Made by a program: the position numbers and the translations under genes
Assembly: GCA_009756935.1 (NCBI GenBank)
Contig: VZDP01000002.1
Span: 186,001 to 250,000 of the forward strand
DNA length: 64,000 nucleotides
Direction of reading: 5' to 3'
Source of the DNA: Mesomycoplasma ovipneumoniae
Lineage (GTDB): Bacteria > Bacillota_I > Bacilli_A > Mycoplasmatales > Metamycoplasmataceae
The notes under the pieces: generated by a model
What the model was told of the DNA's origin: nothing
The model's input: only the letters and a program-made list of their open reading frames with translations
Databases searched by the model: none
Part shown: positions 21,724-32,473 of the stretch, one piece after another
Layout: every line of letters begins with the position of its first letter
How positions within the stretch are numbered: position 1 is the first letter of the stretch

Positions 21724-23137
21724 AATATTTTTTATAGTAACTATGTTAGCAACTCCTTGGTTACTTCCTATAATTATTCTTGCAGTTCAAAATTTTTCTT
21801 TTGAACATAAAGCAAATTTTTCTAGTCAACATCCACAAAAACCTATTATTTGAGTCGATGATAGTAATGATCTAATTAAATCAAATATTTTTTCTTATAA
21901 TCATTTACTAAATATTGACAGCAAAAAAGCGCCATGAATTAAAAACTCTAAATGGAAAATGACTTTTCTACAAAATCCTGAAGAAATTCAAGAAATAGTA
22001 AAGAAATATTTATATTTTCAAGAACAAAATTTTGTCAATAATTGAAATGATAAAACAACTAAAAATTTAACAAGTTTTTTTGCTAATCAATATAATAATA
22101 AAAAGAACGAATTTAGCTTTAAAGAATTAAAATTAAATTCGTTTTCTGATAGATTTAACAATTTATTTTCTAATAATTTTTTAATCATCAAAGATTTTGA
22201 CGATTATTTGGATTTTTTTAAAGAATTTGAAGACGAGCAAGAATTTGAAAGAAAAAATTTAAATAAAGATTTCTTTGATAATAACCTATTTCTAGTTTAT
22301 GTAAAAGACGAGTCAAATGTTGTTCCTATTTTTAACAAAACAAGCCTAGAAACTAATTTATCACCAATAGATCTAATTACCTATAAAAATCAGAATTTAA
22401 TTATTTCAATTGATCAAAAATTTTCAAATTATTTAAAAGAAAATTCTTCTTCTACTAGTAGAACACGTGAAAGGTTCCGAATTTTCTATAAATCAATTCC
22501 TAAAAATTCTTATAATAAATCATATCCACTATCTTCAATAAAAATTACTGATATAGAAGATTTAGTTTTGTATAATTCACTAGACAAAACATCAGCAGAG
22601 TTTAGTAATTTCTTGGATTTTATTAATAAAAAAAACACAATTTTGTCAAGAAAAAATTTGAAAAAGAATAGATTTTATGCATCACAAATTGATAAAAACA
22701 TATCTAATTTAAGTGAAAATAAAATATTTTCAAACTTTAGCGAAGTAAAAGACTTGATAAATAACAAAAATTTATTGAAAAATGAGCACTGAAAAAGCGC
22801 ATTCCACCTATCAAATTTATTTATCCCCATAAAAACACAGGACAAAACATATAAATTTAATAGTTTCATCTTGCAAAAACAACAATTAAAAGAGATTTTT
22901 AAAGATGAAATTATTTATTGAGAATTTGATAAAAATTCCAAAAAAGTTTTAATTTATACTTTAAATTACAAAGACATTTTCCATCAAGTTGCAAAACAAC
23001 CTGAAAATTTTAATTTTGATAACTTGTTGCAATTTGAAAAAATTGATATTGGTGATATTGATGTTCAAGAAATTGAAATAAAAAAATTAAATTCCATCGA
23101 AGATTTCAATAATTTATACAATAAAACAGTGGTGTAA
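21704..23137 (+). CDS. Anchored surface protein of unknown function, subtilase-operon paralog A
   Basis: 477 aa. The start at ATG 21704 overlaps the protease stop by 20 bases and adds the basic residues before the membrane segment IFFIVTMLATPWLLPIIILAV (about 8-28). The rest is extracellular, Lys/Asn/Asp/Phe-rich. It shares with the next gene product IEDLVLYN, a LKxxRxYA segment, FIP, DEIIYWxxDxxxKKxxIYTxNYKD and EKIDIGD, so the two are tandem paralogs. I recognise no enzymatic motif. Tight linkage to the S8 protease suggests they work with it. Confidence 0.75.
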
Positions 23138-23139
23138 GT

Positions 23140-24600
23140 ATGAAACAAAAGGCAAAAAAAATTTTTTATAGTTCTTTGTTATTAGCAAACTTTGTAGCTG
23201 CTGGGGTTGTTTCTACAATTTTGATCATTAATTATATAATTCCTAAAAAATCAGAAACACTTAGTTTTCAGGATGTGCCTGATGATGAGAATAAATTTTT
23301 TACTAGCAACAGTAAGCCTGAGGGTTTTTCTAATCCGGCAGACAATCATTGATTTACTTCGCAATATTGATCAGATTGGCTTCAAAAAAATCCAGAAAGA
23401 GCTAACCAATTACGGCAAAAATATCCATCTTTTGAAAACAACTTGTTCAAAAACTCCGATAACAATTCACCCCTTATTAAATTAAGTAGCTTTTTTCGCT
23501 CTGAATTTAAGAAAAATAATGACACATTAGAATTTGACGATATAACTGATCAAGGTGTATGAAAAGATAAAAAAATTATTAATAATTTTGTGATTTTAAA
23601 AAACTATAATGACTTTTTCTCATTTTTTTCAAAGATAAAAAACGATAATTTTTACAAAAGAGTACTACAAACACCTGATTTTTTTCAAAAAAAGTCAATT
23701 ATTGCTTATGTTCGACCGATCTGAAATTATCAAGATTTAGCCTTTACATCAAAAGCTAAAAAACCATTTTTTAATCCAAATCATACTTTTTTTGATCCAA
23801 ATAATCCCGATAATGTTGGGATTATGTCGTTTGACTCAAAATTCGAAGATTTTTTTACTACCAGCCTTAAATATAACGAAATTATTGATCCTTTAATAGT
23901 TAATAATCCGGTTGTTTCGATTATTGATTCAGATTTTTATAATAAAAAATTTAATATTTATTACAAAATTATAGACAAATCTATTGAAAATAACTTTAAT
24001 CCTAAATTTGATATTCATATTAGCAAAATCGAAGATCTTGTTCTTTATAATAACATTGTTCGTGATAATGATTCTTCAAAATTCAAAGAATTTCTTTTAA
24101 AAAAACAGGAAATTTTAGATAAAAATAACCTAAAAAGCACAAGATTATATGCAAAAACAAATAAAAATCAACTAGAAAACCTAAAATTTTTTTCAACCCT
24201 AGAAGAAACAAAAAACCTAATTGTATCAATGCGAGATTCAATAAATTCAGAATGAGGTGGTGCATTTGTTCCTTCAAAACTTTTTATTCCAACAGAAGAT
24301 AATTCCGAAGTTTTTAATAAATTTATTTTAAAAAAACAAGATGCAAAAAAAATTTTTGATGATGAAATTTTGTATTGAAAAGTCGATGAACAAGCTAAAA
24401 AAATAAAAATTTACACCTTTAATTATAAGGATTTATTCCCTAATTTTGCAACAGAACCTCAAAATTTTAAAATTGAAAATTTAGAAAAACTTGAAAAAAT
24501 TGATATTGGAAATACAACAATAACACAAATTGAATTTTCTAAAATTGAAACATTAGAGCAATTCAATGATTTATATAATCAAATAATAACTAAGAAATAA
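23140..24600 (+). CDS. Anchored surface protein of unknown function, subtilase-operon paralog B
   Basis: 486 aa, two bases after paralog A. One N-terminal membrane segment (residues 10-34, FYSSLLLANFVAAGVVSTILIINYII), then an extracellular domain with the same conserved blocks as paralog A (IEDLVLYN, LKSTRLYA, LFIP, DEILYWKVD, IYTFNYKD, EKIDIG). The N-terminal thirds differ most between the pair, as expected for surface-exposed parts. No known family or catalytic motif seen. Last gene of the protease operon. Confidence 0.75.
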
Positions 24601-24994
24601 TATTAAAAACCTTAATTTTCTATTTCTTTTTTGGGTCAGCGCGATTTATTTTTCATAGACTTATCAAACTTTTTTACTAATTTTGTACTAATTTATTACC
24701 ACGTATATGCAAAATTGACCCTTTGTGTGCAATTTTGCATTTTTCTTTTTTATAAATTTGCCTAAATTCTTCTGCAAAATGTAAAATTTTGCTTTTAAAA
24801 GTTTCAAATTCGGCAATTTTGCTGTTCTAATTTTGTCTTCAACAGTCAATTTGAATTTTTTCATTTGCCACCATTTTTGAATTGCCTAAAATCAAAACAC
24901 TCATTTATAGTTTATTTAATGTTACATTTTTTTATATAGTCTTATTTTTTATAGTAAAATTTAACCATAAACATTTAGGAAGGGCAGAACGATT
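24601..24994 (+). promoter_or_regulatory. Intergenic region upstream of MIB
   Basis: Holds one terminator (24707-24750) and, near 24940-24975, an AT-rich promoter-like stretch (TATAGT/TAGTAAAAT) with an AGGAAGGG ribosome site before ATG 24995. Nothing else seen. Confidence 0.4.
24707..24750 (+). terminator. Terminator with perfect 11-bp stem
   Basis: ATGCAAAATTG (24707-24717) pairs perfectly with CAATTTTGCAT (24730-24740), followed by TTTTTCTTTTTT. It probably ends the protease operon 107 bases earlier. Confidence 0.7.
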
Positions 24995-27091
24995 ATGAGA
25001 TTGAGCATTTTACCAAGAGTTTCAAAACGAAAACAAACAATTTTATTAGCAACAACTCCTGCAATAATTGCGACTTTAACTATTGGATTGTCCCAACAAT
25101 TAAATCCTTATACAGGTCAAATTCCTAGACCTCAAATAGTTTTTTCTCCCCAGGACAGAAATGAAATTCTAAAAGAACCAGAAAAACCAGCACAAACTGA
25201 AGTCCCAAAACCGGAAGTTACTAAAATAGATGTTCCCAAACCAGTTGAGCCAGTAAAGGTAGAAACACCAAAGCCAAAGCCAAAGCCAGTCACAACTCCT
25301 GAAAAAGCAATAATAGTGCCGATAAATCCGCCTAAGGCTCAACCTCAAACAATTCCTCGTACTGAAACAAAAGTTGTTAGTCAATCACAAACAAATGTTA
25401 ATTCTAATCTTGAAGCACTAAAGGTAAAAGCACTAGCGCGATATAGTCAAGCAATCGATAATTCAATCAAAGAAGCAAAAGCAAAAATTGTCGGATTTCA
25501 ACAAGAAATTGACGAAATTAACCGTATTTATGATCACCATTTTGATGATCCGTTTTATAATCCCAATAAAGTCACAAAATTAATCTGAGAAAATTTTCGG
25601 ATTCAAAAATTACGAACTTTTATTGGTTCAAATGCCCCTGAATACCAACTTGAAAGAGTTAAAAGTGATCTAAAAATACTTGAAGAGTTAAAGCAAACCA
25701 AAAAATCATTTAATCAAGAAGAAATTAAAATGCTTTTACGCGGAATGCTGCCTTCAACTGACTCGCCTTATGTTTGAGGTTATGAAAATGAATCTGATAA
25801 TCCTGTGCTAAATCAACTAAAAGCAGCAAATAATCGCCGACTTATAAATATTCCTTCATGATATTCACGAACTCCAGGAACAATTTCTGATCTAACTTAT
25901 GAAGGATGAGACCGTCAAGATGTCTCAAGTGAATTTAATGGAATTGATAATTCAATTGGAAATTCAGTAAAAGTTTATAATTATACCCCTAATGATAAAA
26001 ATGAAGACAGAGCTAATCGTCAACCACTCAAAGTTATCGTTCTTGATGCTAATGACAATGATGCATTTAAAAAATTTCAGGAAATTTTAACAAAAGTACT
26101 CCAAAAAGATAATAAAATTCAAGCTGTTGTTCTAAAAAATGTTGGTGATAAAAACTCAAATCAAAATGTTGAAAAAATTTTAAGTTCAATTCCACCTTCA
26201 ATTAAAAAATTAACACTTTTCCTTGATAATTACAATGCAACAGCTAATTTGCGTCCTTTAGAAAAAATTAAACTTGATGAACTTGAACTCTATTCAAATA
26301 TTGATGCATTATCAGATAATTGGTCAATTAATCCAAATGCACTAAAAAACATTGACTACATTAGTTTTGATTATAATAATGCCGCAACTTTTCATAAAAA
26401 TCATCCTAGTGAAAAAATACCTGGATCAATTGTTTTTAGCACTTTAGCCTGAGATGCTCAGGATACAATCCAAACTGTTGACGAAGGTCTTTCAATTGTT
26501 TTTGACTCAAAAGTGTATCAGCGAATTTTCCAAGGATCTCACGGTGGTAAAGGTGGTCGCCCAGTTAATCTTGATTTTTCACGCGCAAAAAACATTAAAT
26601 CACTTAAAGGATTAAGTCTTGAAAAATTAGACAAAATCTGAAATGATCATGTTAAAAATTGAAAAGATGACAAATATTCTAACGAAGATTTTACCGGATT
26701 TCGTCCGATAAAATTTAGAAAATTAATTTTTGGACTTGATGATGCCAACAATTTTGTTGCAAAATGAGACGATTTTAACGGCGGACAATTAAATTCACGG
26801 CTAACTTTTGACGAGCCAGGTGGAGCCCAAATTGAGTTTCGCGACAATACCGGTACTCAAACTTCAAGTCCAATAGCAATCTTTTTATCTGGAACACCTA
26901 GTGGTGATGCGATTGCGGAAATTAGCGCTTTTATTAGAGCGGCAAATTCACGAAGTTTATCAGTAAATCGTCTTTATGTTGAAAATGAAGCAGTTTTAAA
27001 ACAGGTTGGTTCACGAATCGGGTCTGTTCAAGTTTCAGTTAAAAAGGCTGAACAAAACAGTGTTCAAGACGGATTTTCAGGAGATGTGTAA
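24995..27091 (+). CDS. MIB: mycoplasma immunoglobulin-binding protein
   Basis: 698 aa. MIB captures antibody Fv regions at the cell surface and hands the antibody to the MIP protease. Seen: one N-terminal membrane segment (residues 15-36), a Pro/Lys/Val-rich linker (about 50-125), then a large domain with WENFRIQKLR, PSTDSPYVWGYENE, NVEKILSSIPPSIKKLTLFLDN and GSHGGKGGRPVNLDFSRAKNIKSLKGLSLEKL, typical of the 'immunoglobulin-blocking virulence protein' family. MIP starts one base after its stop, so they are co-translated. Assignment rests on recognised family character plus the MIP neighbour. Confidence 0.9.
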
Positions 27092-27092
27092 A

Positions 27093-29486
27093 ATGAAAAT
27101 TAAATTTTTATTTCCGCTTTTAACTGTTCCATTTTTTGCAATTGCTTGTGGTAATAACCAACAGCAAAAACTACCTTCAGAACAAAATCAACAAAGTCAA
27201 AAAACCCCTCCAACTGAAGGGAATATTTCAAATTCACCCCAAATTGACTTAGTTTTCCAAAAAATTAACGCAAATTTTGAATCACTTTTTGGTCAAAAAT
27301 CAGAAAATGAGTTTAAAAAATTCATTTCCGAGTCACAAAAATCAGTTTTTCAACTTCTTGATAATAATGTTAAAGATTTAAGTAAAAAACATGAAAAAAT
27401 CACCCAAATTAACAATATTTTTAGCGCTCTAGAAAAAATTGCAACACAAACTCAATACGATCTTGAAGCTCAAAGATCAACAGCAACACTAACCTTAGGC
27501 GCGCTTAAAGATGTTTTTAAGGAAGAAAAACCAGCCCAACCGCAGCCACCCCTAAGTCCCCAAAATCCTCAATTATCAGAAGAACATGATAAAAAAATCG
27601 CTGAATTAACTAATAATTCTCGTCCTTCTGGTCAAAATTTTAGTCGTTTTTCCCCTGATGGCAAACGGATAATTCTTGATCAATATGAAAATGATTTTCC
27701 CGAAAAAGAATGAGATTGGTATCGTATAAATTCTAATTTTAGCGGCGGTGGTATTGGTTTTGGATCTACAAGTGAACTTGAAAAAAAGCCCGAAAATTTT
27801 CCAAAAGGAAAGCCCGAAACTATTGCGAAATTAAATCAAAAAGCAAAAGAATCAGACCAACCTTTATTTGAAAAAGCGCAATTTCGTCTTTTTTCCTTAC
27901 CGGATTTTGACGATAATGGTAATACAAATAAAATAAAATTCAATACTTACGAGGCAGGATTTAAAACTCCGGCTTGATGAAAATCTAGCGAAAATTCCGA
28001 CTATACTTTTGGCGGTCCAAATCGACTTGGTTTGCCAAGAAAAATTGTTTCTGAGGATTATAGGAAATTAATTCCAAATGTTGTTTCAATAAAAATCGAA
28101 AATTTAGTCGTTGATGATGCCTACCAAAATAACAATAACAATCCAATTACACGTACAAATTTTTCCTTTGGAACCTTAGGGATTTTAGACTACCAAATTC
28201 CGCAAAATTCATCCTACCCACTAAAATGATTCTTTTTAACTAACGCTCACGTGGCAAATAATTTGCAAATTGCCAATGATTTTCATGAAGATAAACATTA
28301 TGGCCGTGACTTTTCAAATTATAATGATTCTGATTTTCGTTTAAATACACAAAGTATAACTCTTACAAAATTAAAACAAACCGTTCCTTTGAATACAATT
28401 TTGCCAACCACTAGAGGAGCAATCACTGATGATGAATTTTATAACACAGTTAAACTTGATATCAAAGAAAACAATGGCAAAATTTACAATAACGGTTCAG
28501 AATCTCCAGATTTAGCGGGGGTGAATAACCAACCAAAATCCCGCCAAAAACCAACCCAAAGTATGAATGTTAGAACTATTTTAATGGGTTCAGACGTTTT
28601 TAAATTCAAACCTAGCGATTTTAGTGATCAACAAGACCTCCAGAATGTTGATGAATTTCTTGATTTTGCAGTTATTGAAATAAATTTCAATAATGAGCAA
28701 GAAGCTAAAAAAATTACCGAAGAATTTTACAATAATCACAAAGCAAGTTCACTAAAAATTTCTGAATTTAATCCGTTTAATTCAGATCAATATTCAAAAC
28801 TAGAAAAAACACCTTTTTATAGTTTAGGCTACCCAGGTTCAAAAGGTGACCCTACTATTTCTCAAAACGATTATCCAGCCGATTTTGCCCAAAGAAACTA
28901 CAGTGTTTCGCCTTGGATTAATAAAAATTTCCGTCTTTTTAATTCTAGAAACGAAAAAGATCCTTTAATTAATGGCGGTTCTGAATTTGCCTGATCAAGA
29001 TCATATCGCAGTTTTGTAAATCTTCCCGGAATTAGCGATTATTTTATAACTGCACCAGTATTAGCTAAATCTTATACAAAACTTGATTATTTTGACCAAA
29101 AAGACAAGCAACGTAAATCCAAAAAATATTTAAACAGCGGTCTTGGAACTGTTATTGATAATTACACTGCTAGCGGTGGCTTGTCTGGTAGTCCTGTCTT
29201 TTTTAAAGATGGTCAACTTTATTCTGTGGTTTATGCTTCAGATTCGCAAGCTTCAGCAAATTTAACATTAAATTTGCGCTCTTATGGCTATGATTATAAA
29301 GGTTATTATGGCAAATATAATCTTCCTAAATATGATTTAATTTACGGCGATTCTTCTAGTGATGCTCAACAACAAAAATCTTATTGAAAAGCGCTTTCTG
29401 AACTTTATAAAAATGAAAGCAATTTTAAAACTAATCTATTTCCTGAAGGTCTAGCCACACAAAAAGATGTTTTTTCAAAAAAATAG
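27093..29486 (+). CDS. MIP: DUF31-type immunoglobulin serine protease lipoprotein
   Basis: 797 aa. MIP cleaves the VH domain of antibody bound by MIB. Seen: lipoprotein signal ending FFAIAC (Cys19), a Gln/Ser/Pro-rich linker (20-60), a helical region, then a chymotrypsin-like fold: TNAHVA (His386), LDFAVIEI (Asp524) and GGLSGSP (Ser698), in the order H-D-S. 'YNSLGYPG'-like LGYPG is also present. Triad complete, so probably active. Its stop codon lies inside the terminator hairpin. Confidence 0.93.
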
Positions 29487-29509
29487 CTTATTTAAAGGGC
29501 TATTTTTTT
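29477..29509 (+). terminator. Terminator of MIB-MIP overlapping the MIP stop
   Basis: AAAAAAATAGC and GCTATTTTTTT form the stem; the TAG stop codon of MIP (29484-29486) is within it. Confidence 0.85.
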
Positions 29510-29724
29510 GATTTTAAGGCAAAAACAGCAAGTTAAAATTTAGCAAATTAGTCATCTTAATTATTTTAGTTTTACAATTTTGCATAAGTATTTTGTTTTA
29601 TTTATAAAAATCAAACCAAAACTGGTACAATCAAAATCATAAATAAAAGACTAATTGCCTGAATTTTTCTACTAAAGCAAACTAAAAAAGCTAAAATTTT
29701 TAAACACTGCTTTTTTTAGTTTAA

Positions 29725-30196
29725 AACACTGGCAAAAATCAATTTTGGATAAAATAACAAAAATCATAAAAAAAACAACTACTATTTAAACTCAATGCAA
29801 AAAGAAAACTCATTTTATTTGCAGCGAGCCTAAAAAAACATATGAAGTTTTGAAAGAACAATAACTAAAAGCCCTAAATTTATAGATTTCTAAACGGTTA
29901 AACTTAAGACATTCCATCATATTTAAAAATATAATGGATAATTCGCATTTTCTGATTTTTTACGGCAAAAACATAACTAATTCCCCCTTAATTCTAATCT
30001 CAAAATTTATTAATTTATTCTTAGTGACTCTATTATAACCTAAATTTTTTTCAGACCAAGCATTTTTTTTTATTTTTTTTACAAAGGGTTAGTTTCAAAA
30101 TAATAAAAATTAAGATTTAACCTCAAAAATGCCCATAAATCCGCCTATTTTTGCATATTTATATTCACTAAAAAGCGAATTTTTGCCATCAAACTG
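29725..30196 (-). ncRNA. Structured RNA repeat, copy 4
   Basis: Minus-strand copy. From 5': hairpin with GCTTTTTAGTGAAT (wobbled form of ATTCACT/AGTGAAT), interrupted poly-A (8 A, T, 8 A), CTTGGT, 17-bp spacer, TATAAT (30037-30032), SD AGGGGG, mini-ORF ATG 29974-29960 reading MFLP, then H1, H2 and H3. In H2 the arms TCTTAAGTTT and AAATTTAGGG keep pairing with G-U wobbles. It faces the MIP terminator, so it has no gene downstream. The upstream 210 bases (29510-29724) hold nothing recognised apart from the 9655-9740-like stretch. Confidence 0.6.
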
Positions 30197-30308
30197 TAAA
30201 ACTCAAAATTCTTAGACCCTTTTTTAGATCTTATAAACTAAATATTTATAGTTTTTAAAAACCTGACTAAAAAGCCTAAATTTTTACTATTTAACAGCCA
30301 CCAAAAAT

Positions 30309-30341
30309 AAAAAAAATCCAAACAATTAAATGTTTGGATTT
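30309..30341 (-). terminator. Terminator of the ABC-transporter/nuclease operon
   Basis: On the minus strand AATCCAAACA, loop TTTAA, TGTTTGGATT, followed by eight T's, 22 bases after the last small gene. Confidence 0.85.
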
Positions 30342-30363
30342 GTTGTTTAAATTTGTACTTATT

Positions 30364-30531
30364 TTATAAAAAGCCGTCTATAAATGCTTGCTGGAAAAAA
30401 TAGATAATTGCTCAAAAAGTTAGCGCAGTAAAGCCAAGACCAACAATAACTGAAGCTCAAATAAATGAGGATTGTAATTTAAGTCCGATTTTTTCTTTGT
30501 TTTTTTTAAAAAAACTTTTTAATCTAGTCAT
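30364..30531 (-). CDS. Small single-pass membrane protein of the ABC operon
   Basis: 55 aa, reading MTRLKSFFKKNKEKIGLKLQ then a hydrophobic span (about residues 24-47, WASVIVGLGFTALTFWAIIYFF). It contains two TGA-Trp codons, which hides it from short-ORF calls. It overlaps nothing, starts 3 bases after the upstream permease stop and lies before the terminator, so it is the last gene of the operon. No family recognised; possibly a stabilising subunit of the transporter. Confidence 0.6.
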
Positions 30532-30534
30532 ATT

Positions 30535-31500
30535 TTATCCTTTTACAGTAGATCCTTGGCGTGAGACTGCATTCATTATTCGTTTACGAAAGACAAAATA
30601 AGCAATAAACATTGGCAGAATTGTTAAAATTGCACCGGCCATTCTGATGTTTTTAAAGTAGCCTCCAGGAATTTGGGCAGTCTCATCAGCTACTCCAACT
30701 TTTTGTAAGAGTCAAGTATTTAGGGTAGTTAGGTCAGCCGAATTAGACTGTAGTATTAAAAGTGGCCAAAGCGTTGAATTTCAGGCAGAAAAAGCAGTTA
30801 GAATTCCGACAGTTCAAATTGTTGGCGATATCATCGGGGTAGCTACCTTAAAGAAATATCTAATCCCAGAACAACCATCAACCATTGATGCTTCTTTAAT
30901 TCGATCAGGAATTTCTTCAAAAGCATTTCGAAACATAAATCCTGAAAAAACAGAGGCAACAAATGGACTTGTTAGGGCAAAAATTGACTGGAAACCATCA
31001 TTTCAACCGAGCATTACCATAATTCGGTACTGGCCAATTAAAAGGGCAGTTTCGGGAAGAACTAAAATTGAAAGGAAAACTACCCAAGAAGCTTGTTTAA
31101 ATTTCCACTTTCTTAACGAAAAAGCATAGCCAAAAGTCATTGAGAAAAAAACTTTTGCAACCACAGAAATTAAAGTAACTAATATCGTGATTCCAAGAGC
31201 GGCAAAATAACCTGACTGGGCAGCTTTGACAAAATTATCCCAGGCAAAATGATTCGGTCAATAAACTGGAATTCGGGTGTCAAGAATTTGCTCTTCAGGT
31301 GAGAGTGAATAAACTAACATAAAATAAAAAGGAAAGACAATTAGTATTCCAAAAAAGAAAAGCACGATGAATTTGAGCAAAAAGCTTGAAATTGCACTTG
31401 TGATATTTTTGTTGCGAACTTGCGAATTAATTGACTCTGTTAATTTAGCGGTTTTTTTGTCGCTAATATATTTTAGAATTTTTAATTTTATAATGAACAT
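30535..31500 (-). CDS. Sugar/glycerophosphate-type ABC permease (MalG-like)
   Basis: 321 aa, six predicted membrane spans after a ~45-residue basic N-terminal extension. The EAA loop reads EASMVDGCSGIRYFFKVATPMISPT, the contact with the ATPase in CUT1-family importers. The C-terminus VSRQGSTVKG is typical of MalG-type permeases. It overlaps the end of the preceding permease by 38 bases, so expression is coupled. Substrate not readable; neighbouring nuclease makes nucleic-acid breakdown products as well as sugars possible. Confidence 0.9.
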
Positions 31501-32473
31501 TTTTCTCCGTAATTTTGTCAGCTACTAAAAATATTGTGCTTAAAAACTTTTTGACAACAACTGAAAGGGCAATTCCAAAAACAAAAAGATAAATAGTCAG
31601 TGCTCCTGCCTGGGCAAAGTTCGGTGTTCCGCGCACATTTTTGTAAATATAAATCAGTAAAGTTGCACCACCGTTACTAATTGCTTCAGTTTCGTTGGCA
31701 AAAATACCGATTGGAAAGACCTTAATTCCGCCGATAATTCCGATTGTAATTAAAAAGTTAATTGTTTTTGAAACTGAAGGCAGTGTAATTTTGAAAAATT
31801 GACGAACTGGACTAGCTCCATCAATTGCCGCTGCTTTATAAAGTGTTGGATTAACTGAAAGCATTGCGGTGGTTAGAATTAAAACTTCAAAAGCAAGACT
31901 TCTTCAAACTCCTGACATTAAAACAACTAAAAGTGCATTAAAAGATGAAGGATTTCCGGAATTTAGTCATCTTGTTGAAATCCCAAAAAGACGGTTAATA
32001 AAGCCAGTTTCACTATCAAAAATATAGGCAAAAGCAACTGAAACGGCAATTCCTGAGGTTACATAAGGTAAAAAAAACACTGTCTGTCAAAATCCACGGG
32101 CATATTTTCGGTGGAGTGAGGCAATTGTTGAGGCAATAATTAAGCTAATTATTAGTCCGAGTGGTAGTGCTGCTATTGAATAAATGACAGAATTTCGAAT
32201 TGCAATATGAAAATTGGTATCAAGGGTAATTAAATCAACAAAATTATCAAAACCAAATCGAGTATTTCCGGCAATATTAGGGTTAATTTCGATACTTACA
32301 GACTTAGAAATTGAGTATAAAAATGGCAAAAAAGTAAAAATAAAAATAACTAAAATTGAAGGTAAAAGTATTAAAAAAGGCTTTCAAAATGGCTGTTTTT
32401 GGTCTAGAATTCCCAGTTCAAGATTAGTTTTTTTAATTCGCTGTTTTAGGAAATATCTATTAATTAAGTTCAT
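31463..32473 (-). CDS. Sugar/glycerophosphate-type ABC permease (MalF-like)
   Basis: 336 aa, about six membrane spans (first at ~32-54, [24 protein letters not shown]). EAA loop: [23 protein letters not shown]. Pairs with the MalG-like subunit to form the channel. Its ATG overlaps the end of the ATPase gene by 10 bases. The loop after span 1 is longer than usual. Confidence 0.9.

Noticed and set aside
19315..24600. Subtilase operon as a MIB-MIP system
   Set aside because: MIP is the DUF31 chymotrypsin-like lipoprotein, found with MIB at 24995-29486; the S8 protein and its two partners lack those features.
25169..25384. Trp/Leu/Phe-rich minus frame opposite the MIB linker
   Set aside because: Reverse reading of Pro-Lys codons; unlikely residue mix for a real protein.
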